Positions 36,277-45,603 of a stretch of DNA of 64,000 nucleotides are shown here, piece after piece (position 1 is the stretch's first letter; every line of letters starts with the position of its first letter). The translations under genes were made by a program, and so were the position numbers. This DNA is from Alteromonas antoniana (lineage in GTDB: Bacteria > Pseudomonadota > Gammaproteobacteria > Enterobacterales > Alteromonadaceae), in NCBI RefSeq assembly GCF_019249295.1, contig NZ_JAESDH010000019.1:1-64000 (forward strand), read 5' to 3'. The notes under the pieces were generated by a model that saw only the letters and a program-made list of their open reading frames with translations, ran no database searches and was not told where the DNA came from.

Positions 36277-36867
36277 ATGGCTGTCAGTAAAGCGGTAAAG
36301 CACAGAACTAAGAAGCTGGTAGAGTCGGAGCATATGCTTAAGGGCATTACTCTGGCTTCTTTTTTGGAATCAACCATTGTACCTATCCCGCTTGAGGCGG
36401 TGTTAGTTCCTTTGATGCAGGCCAGGCGCGACAAGCTCTGGCTAATCGCGCTGATGGCGACGGTAGGCTGTGTGATTGGCGCTGTGTTTGGTTACGCGTT
36501 GGGCTACTACCTGTTTGATTTAGTGGGAGACTGGGTCATTGAGGCGTTTTCGAGCCCTGAGCAGTTCGAGCAGGTAAAACAGAAAATGAGTGCTGAAGGG
36601 TTTTGGTTTGTCATGACCCTGGGCATCGCGCCTATTCCCTTTCAGATAGCCATGCTTGCTGCCGGTGCTACACAGTACTCCATGGTGATGTTTCTTATTG
36701 CCACACTCATCGCCCGCTCGCTACGCTATTTTGGCCTGGCGATTGTGGTTTACTATGCTGGCAACAAAGCTGAGCAGCTTATCAAGCGATACAAAATGAA
36801 AGCCATTCTGGCGATGACCGTTGTGGTGTTATTGCTGTGGTGGGCAAGTAGCGCACTCTCAGGGTAG
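36277..36867 (+). CDS. VTT-domain (YqaA/DedA-like) membrane protein
   Basis: 196 residues. Typical VTT topology with re-entrant hydrophobic segments and the G-x-x-x-G-rich stretch around residues 60-90. The length fits the YqaA branch. DedA/VTT proteins are involved in lipid scrambling and pH or drug resistance. aaggat precedes ATG after 9 bases from the amidohydrolase stop. Confidence 0.8.
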   Translation: MAVSKAVKHRTKKLVESEHMLKGITLASFLESTIVPIPLEAVLVPLMQARRDKLWLIALMATVGCVIGAVFGYALGYYLFDLVGDWVIEAFSSPEQFEQVKQKMSAEGFWFVMTLGIAPIPFQIAMLAAGATQYSMVMFLIATLIARSLRYFGLAIVVYYAGNKAEQLIKRYKMKAILAMTVVVLLLWWASSALSG

Positions 36868-37279
36868 GTGAGACCAGGTTAAGGGATCACGCCAGCACCG
36901 GAAGACTCCCGAAACGCCGCCCTCTATGCTGTAAATGCGATTTGCGTTTGCAGCAGCCCTGTTAGGTTCTCAATACAAACAGGCCCAAGACACTGTTACT
37001 GCGCTTGCTACATGACGTCGCCGGCAAGGACCACCGCCACTCCCTGCCTTCTGTCTTGCAGTGCATACTTCAGGACGCTTTGTGTAAAAGTAAACGGATC
37101 CGGACTGTCTCAGGCCTCCAATACGCTGAATCCCCCTTCGACCATTCAGGAACTGCCGACGGTTCGAAGTATCAGTCACTGATTACACAATCTATAGCTA
37201 TCACGGTTTATTGCACAAAAAACACGCATTGGTGCAGTTCTTGAAACAGCTTACCCACTTTTATCTTCCGGAGCCGCTA
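36868..37279. other. Intergenic region upstream of DUF1206 gene
   Basis: 412 bases without a credible gene. Short complementary arms (cctgtt and aacagg near 36960-36985) are the only structure I see. Confidence 0.4.
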
Positions 37280-38086
37280 ATGAGCAACTCTTCTAATCTC
37301 CTTGGCATCATTGCTGGTGCGGGCTATAGCGCCAAAACCGTCATGTATTCGATGCTGGGTGTGTTTATTCTTACTTCCGTAATATCTGCCGCGGGGCGTG
37401 AAAAAACCACACAGACACATGTTTTTGAGACGGTTCAATCCCAACCCTTTGGCCAGGTTCTGCTAATTGCCGTCATTGCCGGTCTTATCTGCTATGCCCT
37501 GTGGCGCTGGCTTCAGGGTATGCTCAATACAGAATCTCTGGATATGGGAAAAGCCAAAGATATCATTATGCGGATTTTCTTATTTGTATCAGGCCTGTTC
37601 TATTTTGGCGCGGCTTACGTTGGCATCACTGTCCTGACAGGAAATGAGTCTTCAGGATCAGGACAGGGCGACTCAAACAGTGAAAAAATCAGTCAGCAAT
37701 TAATCCAGTACGAGTGGGGGCTCGCCGTAATTGCCGCCATAGGGGCTGCCGTGCTGGTGTTTGCTTTTGTGCAGTTTAAGCATGCCTATAAGGCCGATTT
37801 TATGAAGAAGTTTGAGACCGAAAAGCTGTCACAGTCAGCGCAGCATGCCACCCGCTCTGCAGGGCGCTGTGGCTACACTGCAAGAGGTGTCGTGTATATG
37901 CTGGTAGGTAGCTTCTTTCTGGTATCCGCTTACCGCCACGATCCGTCGGAAGCAGGTGGCCTGCAACAGGCACTAACAACGCTAACGCAGCAAAGCTTCG
38001 GCCCTTATCTACTCGCAGCAGTTGGTATCGGGTTCGTACTGTTTGGGGTTTATTGTGCCTTTGAAGCGAGATATCGCCGCACCTGA
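37280..38086 (+). CDS. DUF1206 family membrane protein
   Basis: 268 residues from ATG 37280 (ggag upstream); the open frame starts earlier at 37211 without support. Six hydrophobic helices in three two-helix repeats, each with a GYxAK/AR-type motif (AGYSAKTVMY, CGYTARGVVY), as in DUF1206. Inner membrane, function unknown. It ends at a strong terminator. Confidence 0.8.
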   Translation: MSNSSNLLGIIAGAGYSAKTVMYSMLGVFILTSVISAAGREKTTQTHVFETVQSQPFGQVLLIAVIAGLICYALWRWLQGMLNTESLDMGKAKDIIMRIFLFVSGLFYFGAAYVGITVLTGNESSGSGQGDSNSEKISQQLIQYEWGLAVIAAIGAAVLVFAFVQFKHAYKADFMKKFETEKLSQSAQHATRSAGRCGYTARGVVYMLVGSFFLVSAYRHDPSEAGGLQQALTTLTQQSFGPYLLAAVGIGFVLFGVYCAFEARYRRT

Positions 38087-38152
38087 GGATTAAGAAAGCA
38101 CCTGACATTGCGTAGCTGACAACACCAAGCAACACGTGACTGTGTCTGAAAC

Positions 38153-38190
38153 CGCAGCATAACGACATAATGTCGTCATGCTGCGTTTTT
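38153..38190 (+). terminator. Strong Rho-independent terminator
   Basis: A 33-base near-perfect palindrome with arms cgcagcat...atgctgcg is followed by five T. It ends the DUF1206 transcript and may also act on the opposite strand after tusA. Confidence 0.85.
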
Positions 38191-38203
38191 CAATTTGTAC
38201 CGT

Positions 38204-38452
38204 TCACAGCCCTTTTCTAATCAGATACTCATAAGGCATCTGCTCAGTTTGCGAGGCAACCAGCGTGTGTTCCATAAACCGGCAGAAACTGGGAATATCC
38301 CTGGACGTGGAGGGATCATCCGCAATCACGTGAACGGTTTCTCCGGTCTCCATTTTGCGTATCTGCAATCGCACCATCATCACCGGCTCTGGGCAACGAA
38401 GTCCCAGAGCATCAAGTTTATGATCGGCGTGTTCAAACTCGCTCACGGACAT
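38204..38452 (-). CDS. tusA: TusA-family sulfur carrier
   Basis: 82 residues from ATG 38452, the usual TusA length; an upstream TTG at 38464 is possible. The signature [13 protein letters not shown] contains the persulfide-carrying Cys. TusA passes sulfur to the 2-thiouridine modification of tRNA. It lies next to pyrE, just after its stop, on the same strand. Confidence 0.82.
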   Translation of the reverse strand: MSVSEFEHADHKLDALGLRCPEPVMMVRLQIRKMETGETVHVIADDPSTSRDIPSFCRFMEHTLVASQTEQMPYEYLIRKGL

Positions 38453-38460
38453 ACTGCCTG

Positions 38461-39102
38461 TCAAATCCCGTAACTTTCGCGATAGGCGTTGATGGCTGCG
38501 ATACTCTCATCAAAGCCACCCTGTTCCGTGAGGTAAGTCACCACGTCTGCCAGAGACACAATGGCAACCACCTGCGTAGAAAAGTCCCGCTCTACTTCCT
38601 GAATAGCAGACAGTTCGCCCTGACCACGCTCTTGCCTGTCCAGCGCAATCAGCACACCGGCCAGTGTGGCGTCATTTTCCTCAATTAACGTCATCGATTC
38701 GCGAATCGCAGTACCGGCAGTGATCACATCATCCACCAGCATGATCTTTCCTTGCAACGGACTACCGACCAGGTTCCCGCCTTCTCCGTGACTTTTCGCC
38801 TCTTTACGGTTGAAGCAATAGGGTGTGTCGATGTCATGATGGTCAGCCAATGCCACCGCCGTGGTCGTGGCAATAGGAATCCCCTTGTAAGCGGGGCCGA
38901 ACAATACGTCAAATTCAATACCGGCATCGGCAAGTGCAGCGGCGTAGTAGCGTCCTAACCGGGCAAGATCGCGCCCCTTATTAAACAGGCCTGCGTTAAA
39001 GAAGTAGGGGCTTTTGCGCCCCGACTTCAACGTAAACTCGCCAAATTTCAACACACCACGCTCAATAGCAAACTCAATGAATTCCCGTTGAAAAGCTTTC
39101 AT
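38461..39102 (-). CDS. pyrE: PyrE: orotate phosphoribosyltransferase
   Basis: 213 residues, same length as E. coli PyrE. The PRPP-binding motif [12 protein letters not shown] and the N-terminal [20 protein letters not shown] are diagnostic. It converts orotate to OMP in pyrimidine synthesis. It follows rph (15-base gap), the same rph-pyrE order as E. coli. Confidence 0.97.
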   Translation of the reverse strand: MKAFQREFIEFAIERGVLKFGEFTLKSGRKSPYFFNAGLFNKGRDLARLGRYYAAALADAGIEFDVLFGPAYKGIPIATTTAVALADHHDIDTPYCFNRKEAKSHGEGGNLVGSPLQGKIMLVDDVITAGTAIRESMTLIEENDATLAGVLIALDRQERGQGELSAIQEVERDFSTQVVAIVSLADVVTYLTEQGGFDESIAAINAYRESYGI

Positions 39103-39117
39103 TGCAACCTCTTATTC

Positions 39118-39831
39118 TTATGCCAGCGCCGCTTTCTGAATATCGAACAATTCACGTAAACCGTGACGGGCGATTTCCATCATCTCCTGCATTTCTTCAA
39201 AGGAGAAAGGTTCACCCTCTGCCGTGCCCTGAACTTCAATCAGTTTGCCGGTCTCGGTCATCACTACATTCATATCAGTTTCGGCTTCAGAGTCTTCGGT
39301 GTACTCTAAGTCGGCGATAGGGGTGCCGTTGTAAATACCTACCGACAGCGCAGCAATCATATGCTTCAGCGGATTGGCTTTTAAGATCCCTTTCGCACGC
39401 ATATAGGTAAGCGCATCCACCAGCGCCACACACGCACCGGTGATAGATGCTGTACGCGTACCACCATCTGCCTGAATCACATCACAATCCAGTGTAATGG
39501 TATTTTCACCCAGTAATTTCAGATCGACAGCGGCACGTAACGAACGGGCGATGAGACGCTGAATTTCCAGTGTTCTGCCACCTTGCTTTCCACGAGCCGC
39601 CTCTCGGCCACTGCGGGTGTGCGTAGCGCGCGGTAACATGCTGTATTCAGCAGTGATCCAGCCCTTTCCCTGCCCCTTCATAAAACGAGGTACCCCTTCT
39701 TCAACAGTGGCGTTACACAATACTTTGGTATTGCCAAACTCCACCAGCACGGAGCCTTCGGCGTGACAGGTATACTGACGGGTAAGGGTAACAGGACGAA
39801 TCTGACTGGCGGTTCTGCCGCTTGGACGCAT
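39118..39831 (-). CDS. rph: RNase PH
   Basis: 237 residues from ATG 39831; the open frame continues far upstream but the family starts at MRPSGR. All RNase PH elements are present ([30 protein letters not shown]). Phosphorolytic trimming of tRNA 3' ends. Divergent from yicC. Confidence 0.96.
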   Translation of the reverse strand: MRPSGRTASQIRPVTLTRQYTCHAEGSVLVEFGNTKVLCNATVEEGVPRFMKGQGKGWITAEYSMLPRATHTRSGREAARGKQGGRTLEIQRLIARSLRAAVDLKLLGENTITLDCDVIQADGGTRTASITGACVALVDALTYMRAKGILKANPLKHMIAALSVGIYNGTPIADLEYTEDSEAETDMNVVMTETGKLIEVQGTAEGEPFSFEEMQEMMEIARHGLRELFDIQKAALA

Positions 39832-40115
39832 AGTAGTCTCCACAAGGTTTATGCATGTGTAATAAGGGTAGCCGATAGTCAGGCAATGCATGAGCATTGA
39901 AGGGTCATGCAGCCTGAAAAGGCTGAACACGAAGTATATCGCACAACGCGCAAAGAGGAAAAACCAACTTACCTTCATTTGCCTGTGGCAGGAATTACGC
40001 GACTTCACAAAAAATTGCGCTATGATAGTGAAGTGGCGGGCCTGACAACACTGAGAGAAAGTCAAAACGCATCCCGCGGTTTGACACAACAGGGCACGCA
40101 AAACAGGATGGTAAA

Positions 40116-40979
40116 ATGATTTACAGCATGACAGCCTTCGCGCGTAGCGAAATAAAAAAAGACTGGGGCACTGCAGTGTGGGAAATCCGCTCTGTGAACC
40201 AACGATTTCTGGAAACTTATTTCCGCTTACCGGAGCAGTTTCGCTCGTTAGAACCCGTACTGCGTGAGCGCTTTCGCAAACGCCTGGCGCGCGGAAAAGT
40301 AGAGTGCGCATTGCGCTTCAGTGCCAATGATGCCGCCGTGACGACACTCAACCTCAATGAAGCGTTGGCAAAACAGGTTATGCATGCCGCAGACTGGGTA
40401 CAGGCGCACGGTCAGTCAACCGGCGTTAATCCCCTTGACGTCTTACGCTGGCCTGGCGTTATCGCCGCAGAAGAAGCCGATATGGATGCCATTCAGGCAG
40501 ACCTGCTTGGCGCTTTTGAAACGGCACTTAACGACTTTATTGACGCTCGGGCGACCGAAGGCGAAACACTGAAAACACTGATAGAACAGCGCCTTGACGG
40601 TATCGAAACCGAAGTCACGAAAGTGACAGAACAGATGCCGGAAGTACTCAAATGGCAGCGCGAACGCATTCAAACACGTTTTGAAGAAGCAAAAGTGGAG
40701 CTGGAACCTGGTCGTCTGGAGCAAGAGATGATCATGCTGGCGCAAAAGGTGGATGTTGCTGAGGAGCTTGACCGCCTCAACTCCCACATTGGTGAAACCC
40801 GCAATATCCTCAAAAAGGGCGGAGCCTGCGGCCGTCGTCTCGATTTTATGATGCAGGAATTTAACCGCGAATCGAATACGTTGGGTTCGAAATCAATTAA
40901 CTCACAGACGACGCAATCTGCGGTTGAGCTGAAGGTACTGATTGAGCAGATGCGTGAGCAGATCCAGAATATTGAGTAA
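40116..40979 (+). CDS. yicC: YicC/YloC family endoribonuclease
   Basis: 287 residues with the N-terminal [10 protein letters not shown] and the C-terminal [20 protein letters not shown] and LGSKS motifs of the family. Related proteins help to degrade small RNAs. It is divergent from rph, the order seen in many gammaproteobacteria, and ends at a clear terminator at 41061. Confidence 0.93.
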   Translation: MIYSMTAFARSEIKKDWGTAVWEIRSVNQRFLETYFRLPEQFRSLEPVLRERFRKRLARGKVECALRFSANDAAVTTLNLNEALAKQVMHAADWVQAHGQSTGVNPLDVLRWPGVIAAEEADMDAIQADLLGAFETALNDFIDARATEGETLKTLIEQRLDGIETEVTKVTEQMPEVLKWQRERIQTRFEEAKVELEPGRLEQEMIMLAQKVDVAEELDRLNSHIGETRNILKKGGACGRRLDFMMQEFNRESNTLGSKSINSQTTQSAVELKVLIEQMREQIQNIE

Positions 40980-41297
40980 CACTTTGACTTCACATCACGC
41001 TTCGGTAATAAGCCTGCCATATGCAAGCTTAACCCTGAGGTGGCATCATCGCATACCTCGGCCCGCTATCTGCGGGCTGATTTTTTTAAACACGTTAATG
41101 CTGTGAATGACGACTCACACCGGCTAACCCGTCGTTTGTGCAATGATTGCATGCAGCCAGTAATGTGAGTGCTGAATTGATTTGGCAATGCGGCGGCTTC
41201 TAATACGAACTGTTTAGACGACGCAGTAACCCTGGTGAATATGCGTAATACGTTTTATGGTAAGTGTCAGCAACTCTGTTATTACGATGAGGACATC
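40980..41297. other. Intergenic region after yicC
   Basis: 318 bases, containing the yicC terminator and the upstream region of the SnoaL-like gene. The open frame reaching back to 41235 is not needed. Confidence 0.4.
41061..41087 (+). terminator. Rho-independent terminator of yicC
   Basis: Stem gcccgc (41061-41066) / gcgggc (41072-41077), followed by seven T at 41081-41087. It ends 108 bases after the stop codon. Confidence 0.85.
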
Positions 41298-41765
41298 ATG
41301 CGTCTGCTTTTTTATTCTGCGATATTACTCATGCTCACATTGCCGGTACGGGCCAGTGACACCACAGCTATCGAAACCGTTTTAGATTCTCTTCACCAAC
41401 ATTCTGCTGAGGCAAAGGGTAAAGCGTACTTTTCTTTGTATGCTGACAACGCGATGTTTATCGGTACCGATGCCTCTGAGACATGGACATTAGACGAATT
41501 TAAACAATACGCTATGCTCTATTTTGATCAGGGCAAAGGGTGGCGATATCACAGCGTAGAGCGCCATATTTCGCTGTCTGATTCTGGCGATATAGCGTGG
41601 TTTGTAGAAATGCTGGAAAGTGAAAGCTTTGGTGTTACACGTGGAACAGGGGTGTTGCAAAAATACGGTGATAAATGGCTTATCGAGCAGTATCACCTCA
41701 CGCTGCCGATACCCAATTCGATGATTGACAATGTTGCTGATGACATTAAACACCAGTCTCTATAG
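41298..41765 (+). CDS. Secreted SnoaL/DUF4440-like protein (NTF2 fold)
   Basis: 155 residues from ATG 41298, with gagga just upstream; an earlier ATG at 41235 would disrupt the signal peptide. The signal peptide ends near PVRAS. The remainder (FSLYADNAMFIGTDASETWT, and later IAWFVEMLES) fits an NTF2-like cone fold, usually a ligand-binding or isomerase scaffold. A near-consensus parS lies inside the gene at 41633. Function unknown. Confidence 0.75.
   Translation: MRLLFYSAILLMLTLPVRASDTTAIETVLDSLHQHSAEAKGKAYFSLYADNAMFIGTDASETWTLDEFKQYAMLYFDQGKGWRYHSVERHISLSDSGDIAWFVEMLESESFGVTRGTGVLQKYGDKWLIEQYHLTLPIPNSMIDNVADDIKHQSL
41633..41648. promoter_or_regulatory. Candidate parS centromere site
   Basis: tgttacacgtggaaca matches the palindromic parS consensus TGTTCCACGTGGAACA at 15 of 16 positions. 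It lies in the coding sequence of the SnoaL-like gene, 14.4 kb from parAB and 18 kb from oriC, within the usual range of ParB loading sites. Only copy of this quality that I found in the window. Confidence 0.7.
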
Positions 41766-41815
41766 CTGTTCAATTCAACACATGCGCCGACGGCCGACAG
41801 ACAGGTGCGGGTCAA

Positions 41816-41848
41816 CAAAAAACAGCCTCGGATGAGGCTGTTTTTTTA
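41816..41848. terminator. Bidirectional Rho-independent terminator
   Basis: aacagcctc / gaggctgtt (loop ggat) is flanked by A-run on the left and T-run on the right, so it works for both converging transcripts (SnoaL-like gene and OmpA-like gene). Confidence 0.88.
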
Positions 41849-41860
41849 GCGTGTCTGTTA

Positions 41861-42502
41861 TCAGGTGTTCTGATTTGTCAGCGGCTGAATTTCCAGCTCG
41901 ACACGACGGTTCATCTGACGATTTGCCGCACTGTCGTTAGGCACTTTTGGCTGATATTCACCAAGACCAACCGCAGTCATACGCGTCGGGTTAACGTTGA
42001 ACGATGTCATCTGCATTTTCACCGCGTTGGCACGACGCTCGGATAACGCCTGGTTATATTGTTCAGCGCCAGTATCATCGGTGTGTCCTTTGATCATCAA
42101 TACGGTTTTTTCATATTGATTCACTACAGTTGCCACATCCTGTAAGACCGGATTAAAGTTCGGACTAATAGAGGCGCTGTCTGTTGCGAATGTAATATCG
42201 CCAGGCATGACAAGGCGTAAGTTGTCACCTTCACGCACTACCTGTACGCCGGTGTCGGAAAGCTGGTTGCGAAGCTCTTCTTCCTGCTTGTCCATGTAGT
42301 TACCAATAGCACCACCGGCGATCGCACCTACCGCAGCGCCCCATGCGTAGCGACTTTTATCATGGTCACCCGTGGCTTTCCCCAGAATTGCACCTACAAC
42401 CGCGCCAATGCCCGCACCTTTCTGTGTATTAGACATTTCATTTGCACAGCCACCGATAGCGACAGAGGCAGCAAGTAAACTTACAGCAAGTGTTTTCTTC
42501 AT
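41861..42502 (-). CDS. OmpA-family lipoprotein with glycine zipper (YiaD-like)
   Basis: 213 residues. Signal peptide with lipobox (IGGC, Cys near 19). A Gly-zipper segment (GAGIGAVVGAILG...AVGAIAGGAIG) spans about residues 29-70, followed by an OmpA-C peptidoglycan-binding domain (about 100-205) with GHTDDTGAEQYNQALSERRA. It should link the outer membrane to the cell wall. Stand-alone. Confidence 0.9.
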   Translation of the reverse strand: MKKTLAVSLLAASVAIGGCANEMSNTQKGAGIGAVVGAILGKATGDHDKSRYAWGAAVGAIAGGAIGNYMDKQEEELRNQLSDTGVQVVREGDNLRLVMPGDITFATDSASISPNFNPVLQDVATVVNQYEKTVLMIKGHTDDTGAEQYNQALSERRANAVKMQMTSFNVNPTRMTAVGLGEYQPKVPNDSAANRQMNRRVELEIQPLTNQNT

Positions 42503-42742
42503 AACATCCTCGTTATTTAAATCATTACATCGTTTGGAATTACAGCAATTCCTGTTCCATCAGCTAGTGCAGAGATGGCTCACACTACTAACAGTAGCCT
42601 ATATAAGCTGAATAGAGGCTAAACGACTGGTACTTTTGTCGTAATTTTTACAGATAATGTGATCAAAGAATCAGGAAAGATCTACACGGTAGGGAAGCCA
42701 AAGTGCGCACTTTTCACCCATCACGTTGCTTTTTCGCGACAG

Positions 42743-43963
42743 TCAGATATTTACGCAACGCTCAAAAAACGCGTTTACATCAATACGGTAATCACTCGCT
42801 TTTACCGCTTTCTCAATCCTGACCGTCGTATCTGTACTCAGATCGATATCTTTCGGCTCCAGAAAGTGGTTGCCGCGAATAGAAAAAAACACCTTAATTT
42901 TGGGTGCCAGCGTTGCGCTGGTCTGGGCCATTACCATACCGATACGTTCGTTATTGAGTTTCACTAAACTGCCAACCGGGTAAACACCCATACATTTTAT
43001 GAATTGTTGTACTAATGCCTTATCCAGTTTGTGCGGTGTGTCGTTCATCAGGATCTGCAGGGCTTTCTGGCTTGGCATTCCTGCTTTGTAACAGCGGTCT
43101 GCCGTTAATGCATCATAAACATCGGCAATCGCCAGCATTCTGCCAGCTTGGGAGATTTCATCTTGCCGTGCGCCATTCGGATAGCCATATCCGTCGAGCC
43201 GCTCATGATGCTCTGATACTGTTCTGACTAAATGCTCGGGTATATTCACTTCCTCTAACACCCTCACACCATAGTAGACATGATCGCGCATCACATTCAT
43301 TTCCATGTCTGTCAGTTTACCGGGTTTGTGCAATATACTGTCCGGGATCCGTATTTTCCCGATGTCATGTAAAAATCCCGCATAGGCCAGGTCGTTAACC
43401 TCGCTATCCGACATGCCGATGAAACGTCCAAAGTTGCCCAGAAGAATAGCCACATTCAGCGAGTGCTCCAGCAGGTACTCGTCCTTTTCGCGTATTTTCG
43501 TCAGGCATAACAACGCATCTGGATTACGATCAATGGATGACACCAGCGACTGTGAAAATTCCCGCGGTACTTTGTCATCGAAAGGCAATCCCTGCTTTAC
43601 TGCGTTCAGCAGTTGCTTCTGGATTTTTTTGCCTTGTTTATGCAGTTTTGTTGCACGTGAAACCTCATCCTGGAATGAGACTTTTTCTGCTAAAGTTTCA
43701 CTTTCATTTTGCTTCACCGGGGTAACTTCAGCATTATCCGTAACAGATACGTCTGGCTCACCCGTCTCGGGATTAAACTGTTTGGATAAGTCGATGAGGA
43801 GGGTCTTTACGCCGCGTTTTCTTAATGCGTCAACAACGGCTTGCTTCAGCACTTTTCCCTGGCTCTTAATTTTTACCGAGCCTTTTTGCTCAACAATGCT
43901 GTGGACGTACATACCCGGACTGAGTTCATCGATAGATATTTTTTTCAGCGAACTCTCGGCCAT
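42743..43963 (-). CDS. HD-GYP cyclic-di-GMP phosphodiesterase with DUF3391 domain
   Basis: 406 residues. The N-terminal DUF3391 (about 1-130, ISIDELSPGMYV) precedes the HD-GYP domain (about 140-340) with HDIGKIRIPDSIL, HHERLDGYGYPNG, an intact HD and GYP. The enzyme should degrade cyclic di-GMP in the cytoplasm, promoting motility over biofilm. No receiver domain. Its promoter region is AT-rich. Neighbours do not explain its role. Confidence 0.9.
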   Translation of the reverse strand: MAESSLKKISIDELSPGMYVHSIVEQKGSVKIKSQGKVLKQAVVDALRKRGVKTLLIDLSKQFNPETGEPDVSVTDNAEVTPVKQNESETLAEKVSFQDEVSRATKLHKQGKKIQKQLLNAVKQGLPFDDKVPREFSQSLVSSIDRNPDALLCLTKIREKDEYLLEHSLNVAILLGNFGRFIGMSDSEVNDLAYAGFLHDIGKIRIPDSILHKPGKLTDMEMNVMRDHVYYGVRVLEEVNIPEHLVRTVSEHHERLDGYGYPNGARQDEISQAGRMLAIADVYDALTADRCYKAGMPSQKALQILMNDTPHKLDKALVQQFIKCMGVYPVGSLVKLNNERIGMVMAQTSATLAPKIKVFFSIRGNHFLEPKDIDLSTDTTVRIEKAVKASDYRIDVNAFFERCVNI

Positions 43964-44023
43964 GAACTACATACTACATAAACGAAAAATAAAAAATTAC
44001 CCTATCTGCACGGTTCATACAAG

Positions 44024-44362
44024 CTAAAACGGCAGTTCAGCGAGTATCGTGTATATGTCCGGCTTCCAGTTATAGGTTTGCATGTGAACCCGACCGCGAG
44101 TGATAACTACCTCCTCACGGTTAAGCCGGCGCTCCTGATCTTCGTAGGCTTCTGAGCCAGACGGGAAAGCCAGCTTACCGTCGGCGCGCACGACACGATG
44201 CCAGGGCACATTTTGCGATGTTTCTTTCAGGCAGCGACCAGCCAGACGGGCCCGCCCTGGTAGCCCGGCTAGATCTGCAAGCTGACCATAGCTGACAACG
44301 CAACCCGCAGGTACCCGTTTCAGCACATAACAAATTTGCTCGCAGGGCGTGTAATTCGGCAT
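44024..44362 (-). CDS. Alkyltransferase-like protein (ATL) of the MGMT family
   Basis: 112 residues, MGMT DNA-binding domain only. The active-site PCHR is PWHR here (PWHRVVRADGK), so the alkyl-accepting Cys is replaced by Trp, as in ATL proteins. Those bind O6-alkylguanine and flag it for nucleotide excision repair rather than repair it. It shares a short divergent region with the DTW gene. Confidence 0.9.
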   Translation of the reverse strand: MPNYTPCEQICYVLKRVPAGCVVSYGQLADLAGLPGRARLAGRCLKETSQNVPWHRVVRADGKLAFPSGSEAYEDQERRLNREEVVITRGRVHMQTYNWKPDIYTILAELPF

Positions 44363-44392
44363 ACTGTATCCTCAATCAGGCACTTTTTTATC

Positions 44393-44965
44393 ATGCGACA
44401 ATACTGTTCTAATTGCCAATACCCCATTACTACCTGTGTTTGCAGCGTGATCAGGCGCGTTGAGTGCCCGCTCAGCATTTCAATTATTCAGCATCCCAAA
44501 GAGGTGACGCACGCCAAGAACACTGCAAGATTAATCGCACTGTGTCTGAATAATGTGAGCGTGGTGGTCAGCAACAACGATGAGCACATGACATCGCTCA
44601 GAACGCGCTGTGAGACACTACCGACAGCACTGCTTTATCCGGGAAGAGACAGCCACAGTTGGGAGCAGACAACAGCCTCTGACCATGCGCTTGCACACCT
44701 GATAGTACTAGATGGAAGCTGGCGTCAGGCATTTGGACTATGGCAGCAGCATACGTGGCTACAAGCTCTACCAGCGTATCATTTTTCATCAGCACCGCCA
44801 TCTGACTACGCTATACGTCACACTGACGACACAGCCCATCTATCTACACTTGAAGCGGTTGCTTATGCGTTATCAAGCCGGTTCAATACCGATGTAACCC
44901 CGCTTTACCAGTTACAACGACGCATGCAGGATTGTTGGCAGGGGCCACCTGAACATCGTCGATAA
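44393..44965 (+). CDS. DTW-domain protein (tRNA aminocarboxypropyltransferase, TapT/YfiP-like)
   Basis: 190 residues from ATG 44393 (the open frame reaches 44336, less likely). The N-terminal Cys cluster CSNCQYPITTCVCSVI, the IIQHP segment and the DGSW motif that names the DTW family (LIVLDGSWRQA; DTW appears as DGSW) are present. These enzymes add aminocarboxypropyl to U47 in tRNA. Ends 4 bases before the convergent GST gene. Confidence 0.82.
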   Translation: MRQYCSNCQYPITTCVCSVIRRVECPLSISIIQHPKEVTHAKNTARLIALCLNNVSVVVSNNDEHMTSLRTRCETLPTALLYPGRDSHSWEQTTASDHALAHLIVLDGSWRQAFGLWQQHTWLQALPAYHFSSAPPSDYAIRHTDDTAHLSTLEAVAYALSSRFNTDVTPLYQLQRRMQDCWQGPPEHRR

Positions 44966-44969
44966 GCCG

Positions 44970-45569
44970 CTAAGCTGACATCGCTACAAAGCCTTTCTGA
45001 TCTTGAATCAGAGATATCCAGTTACGTACTGCCGGAAACGCAGAGAGGTCAAAGCCACCTTCATGCGCCACGTGGGTATAGGCGAAAAGAGAAATATCAG
45101 CCAGTGAAAGCGAATCGCCGAGCAGGAAAGGGGTCTTATTGAGCTGCGCCTCCATTACCTCCAGAGCACGATAGCCCCCGGCCTGCTTAGCGGCAAACTC
45201 TTCCCGCCGGTCATCCGGCATTCCCAGATAGACATTGATATAGCGAGCCACCGCAATATAAGGTTCGTGACTGTACTGTTCGAAGAATTGCCATTGCAAC
45301 AGTTTGGCAAAGTCAAACGCCGAGTGGGGGATCAGTAAGGAACCTGAAGCAAGATAATGAAGAATCGCATTGGACTCTGTCAACACGCGGCCATCATCAA
45401 GCTCAAGCATCGGTATCTTGCCATTCGGCGCTTTTTCCAGAAAGGAGGGTGTGCGGGTTTCGCCGCGCAAAATATCAACGTCTACCCAATCACAGACTTT
45501 TCCAAGTAACGACACTAAAAGCTGTATTTTGTAGCAGTTTCCCGATTTCTTATCGCCGTATATGCGCAT
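44970..45569 (-). CDS. Glutathione S-transferase family protein
   Basis: 199 residues. Thioredoxin-like N-terminal domain (about 1-78, with APNGKIPMLELDDG and LTESNAILHYLA) and helical C-terminal domain. Cytosolic GST of normal length; substrate unknown. Confidence 0.9.
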   Translation of the reverse strand: MRIYGDKKSGNCYKIQLLVSLLGKVCDWVDVDILRGETRTPSFLEKAPNGKIPMLELDDGRVLTESNAILHYLASGSLLIPHSAFDFAKLLQWQFFEQYSHEPYIAVARYINVYLGMPDDRREEFAAKQAGGYRALEVMEAQLNKTPFLLGDSLSLADISLFAYTHVAHEGGFDLSAFPAVRNWISLIQDQKGFVAMSA

Positions 45570-45603
45570 TAGGTATCCATTACTATGTGTGACAAAAGAA
45601 CGC

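Noticed and set aside
38321..38336. Second parS-like site (tcacgtga core) in tusA
   Set aside because: Outside the central cacgtg the flanks match the consensus at only a few positions.
39832..40311. N-terminal extension of RNase PH
   Set aside because: Family members start at MRPSGR; the extension is low-quality sequence overlapping the rph-yicC promoter region.
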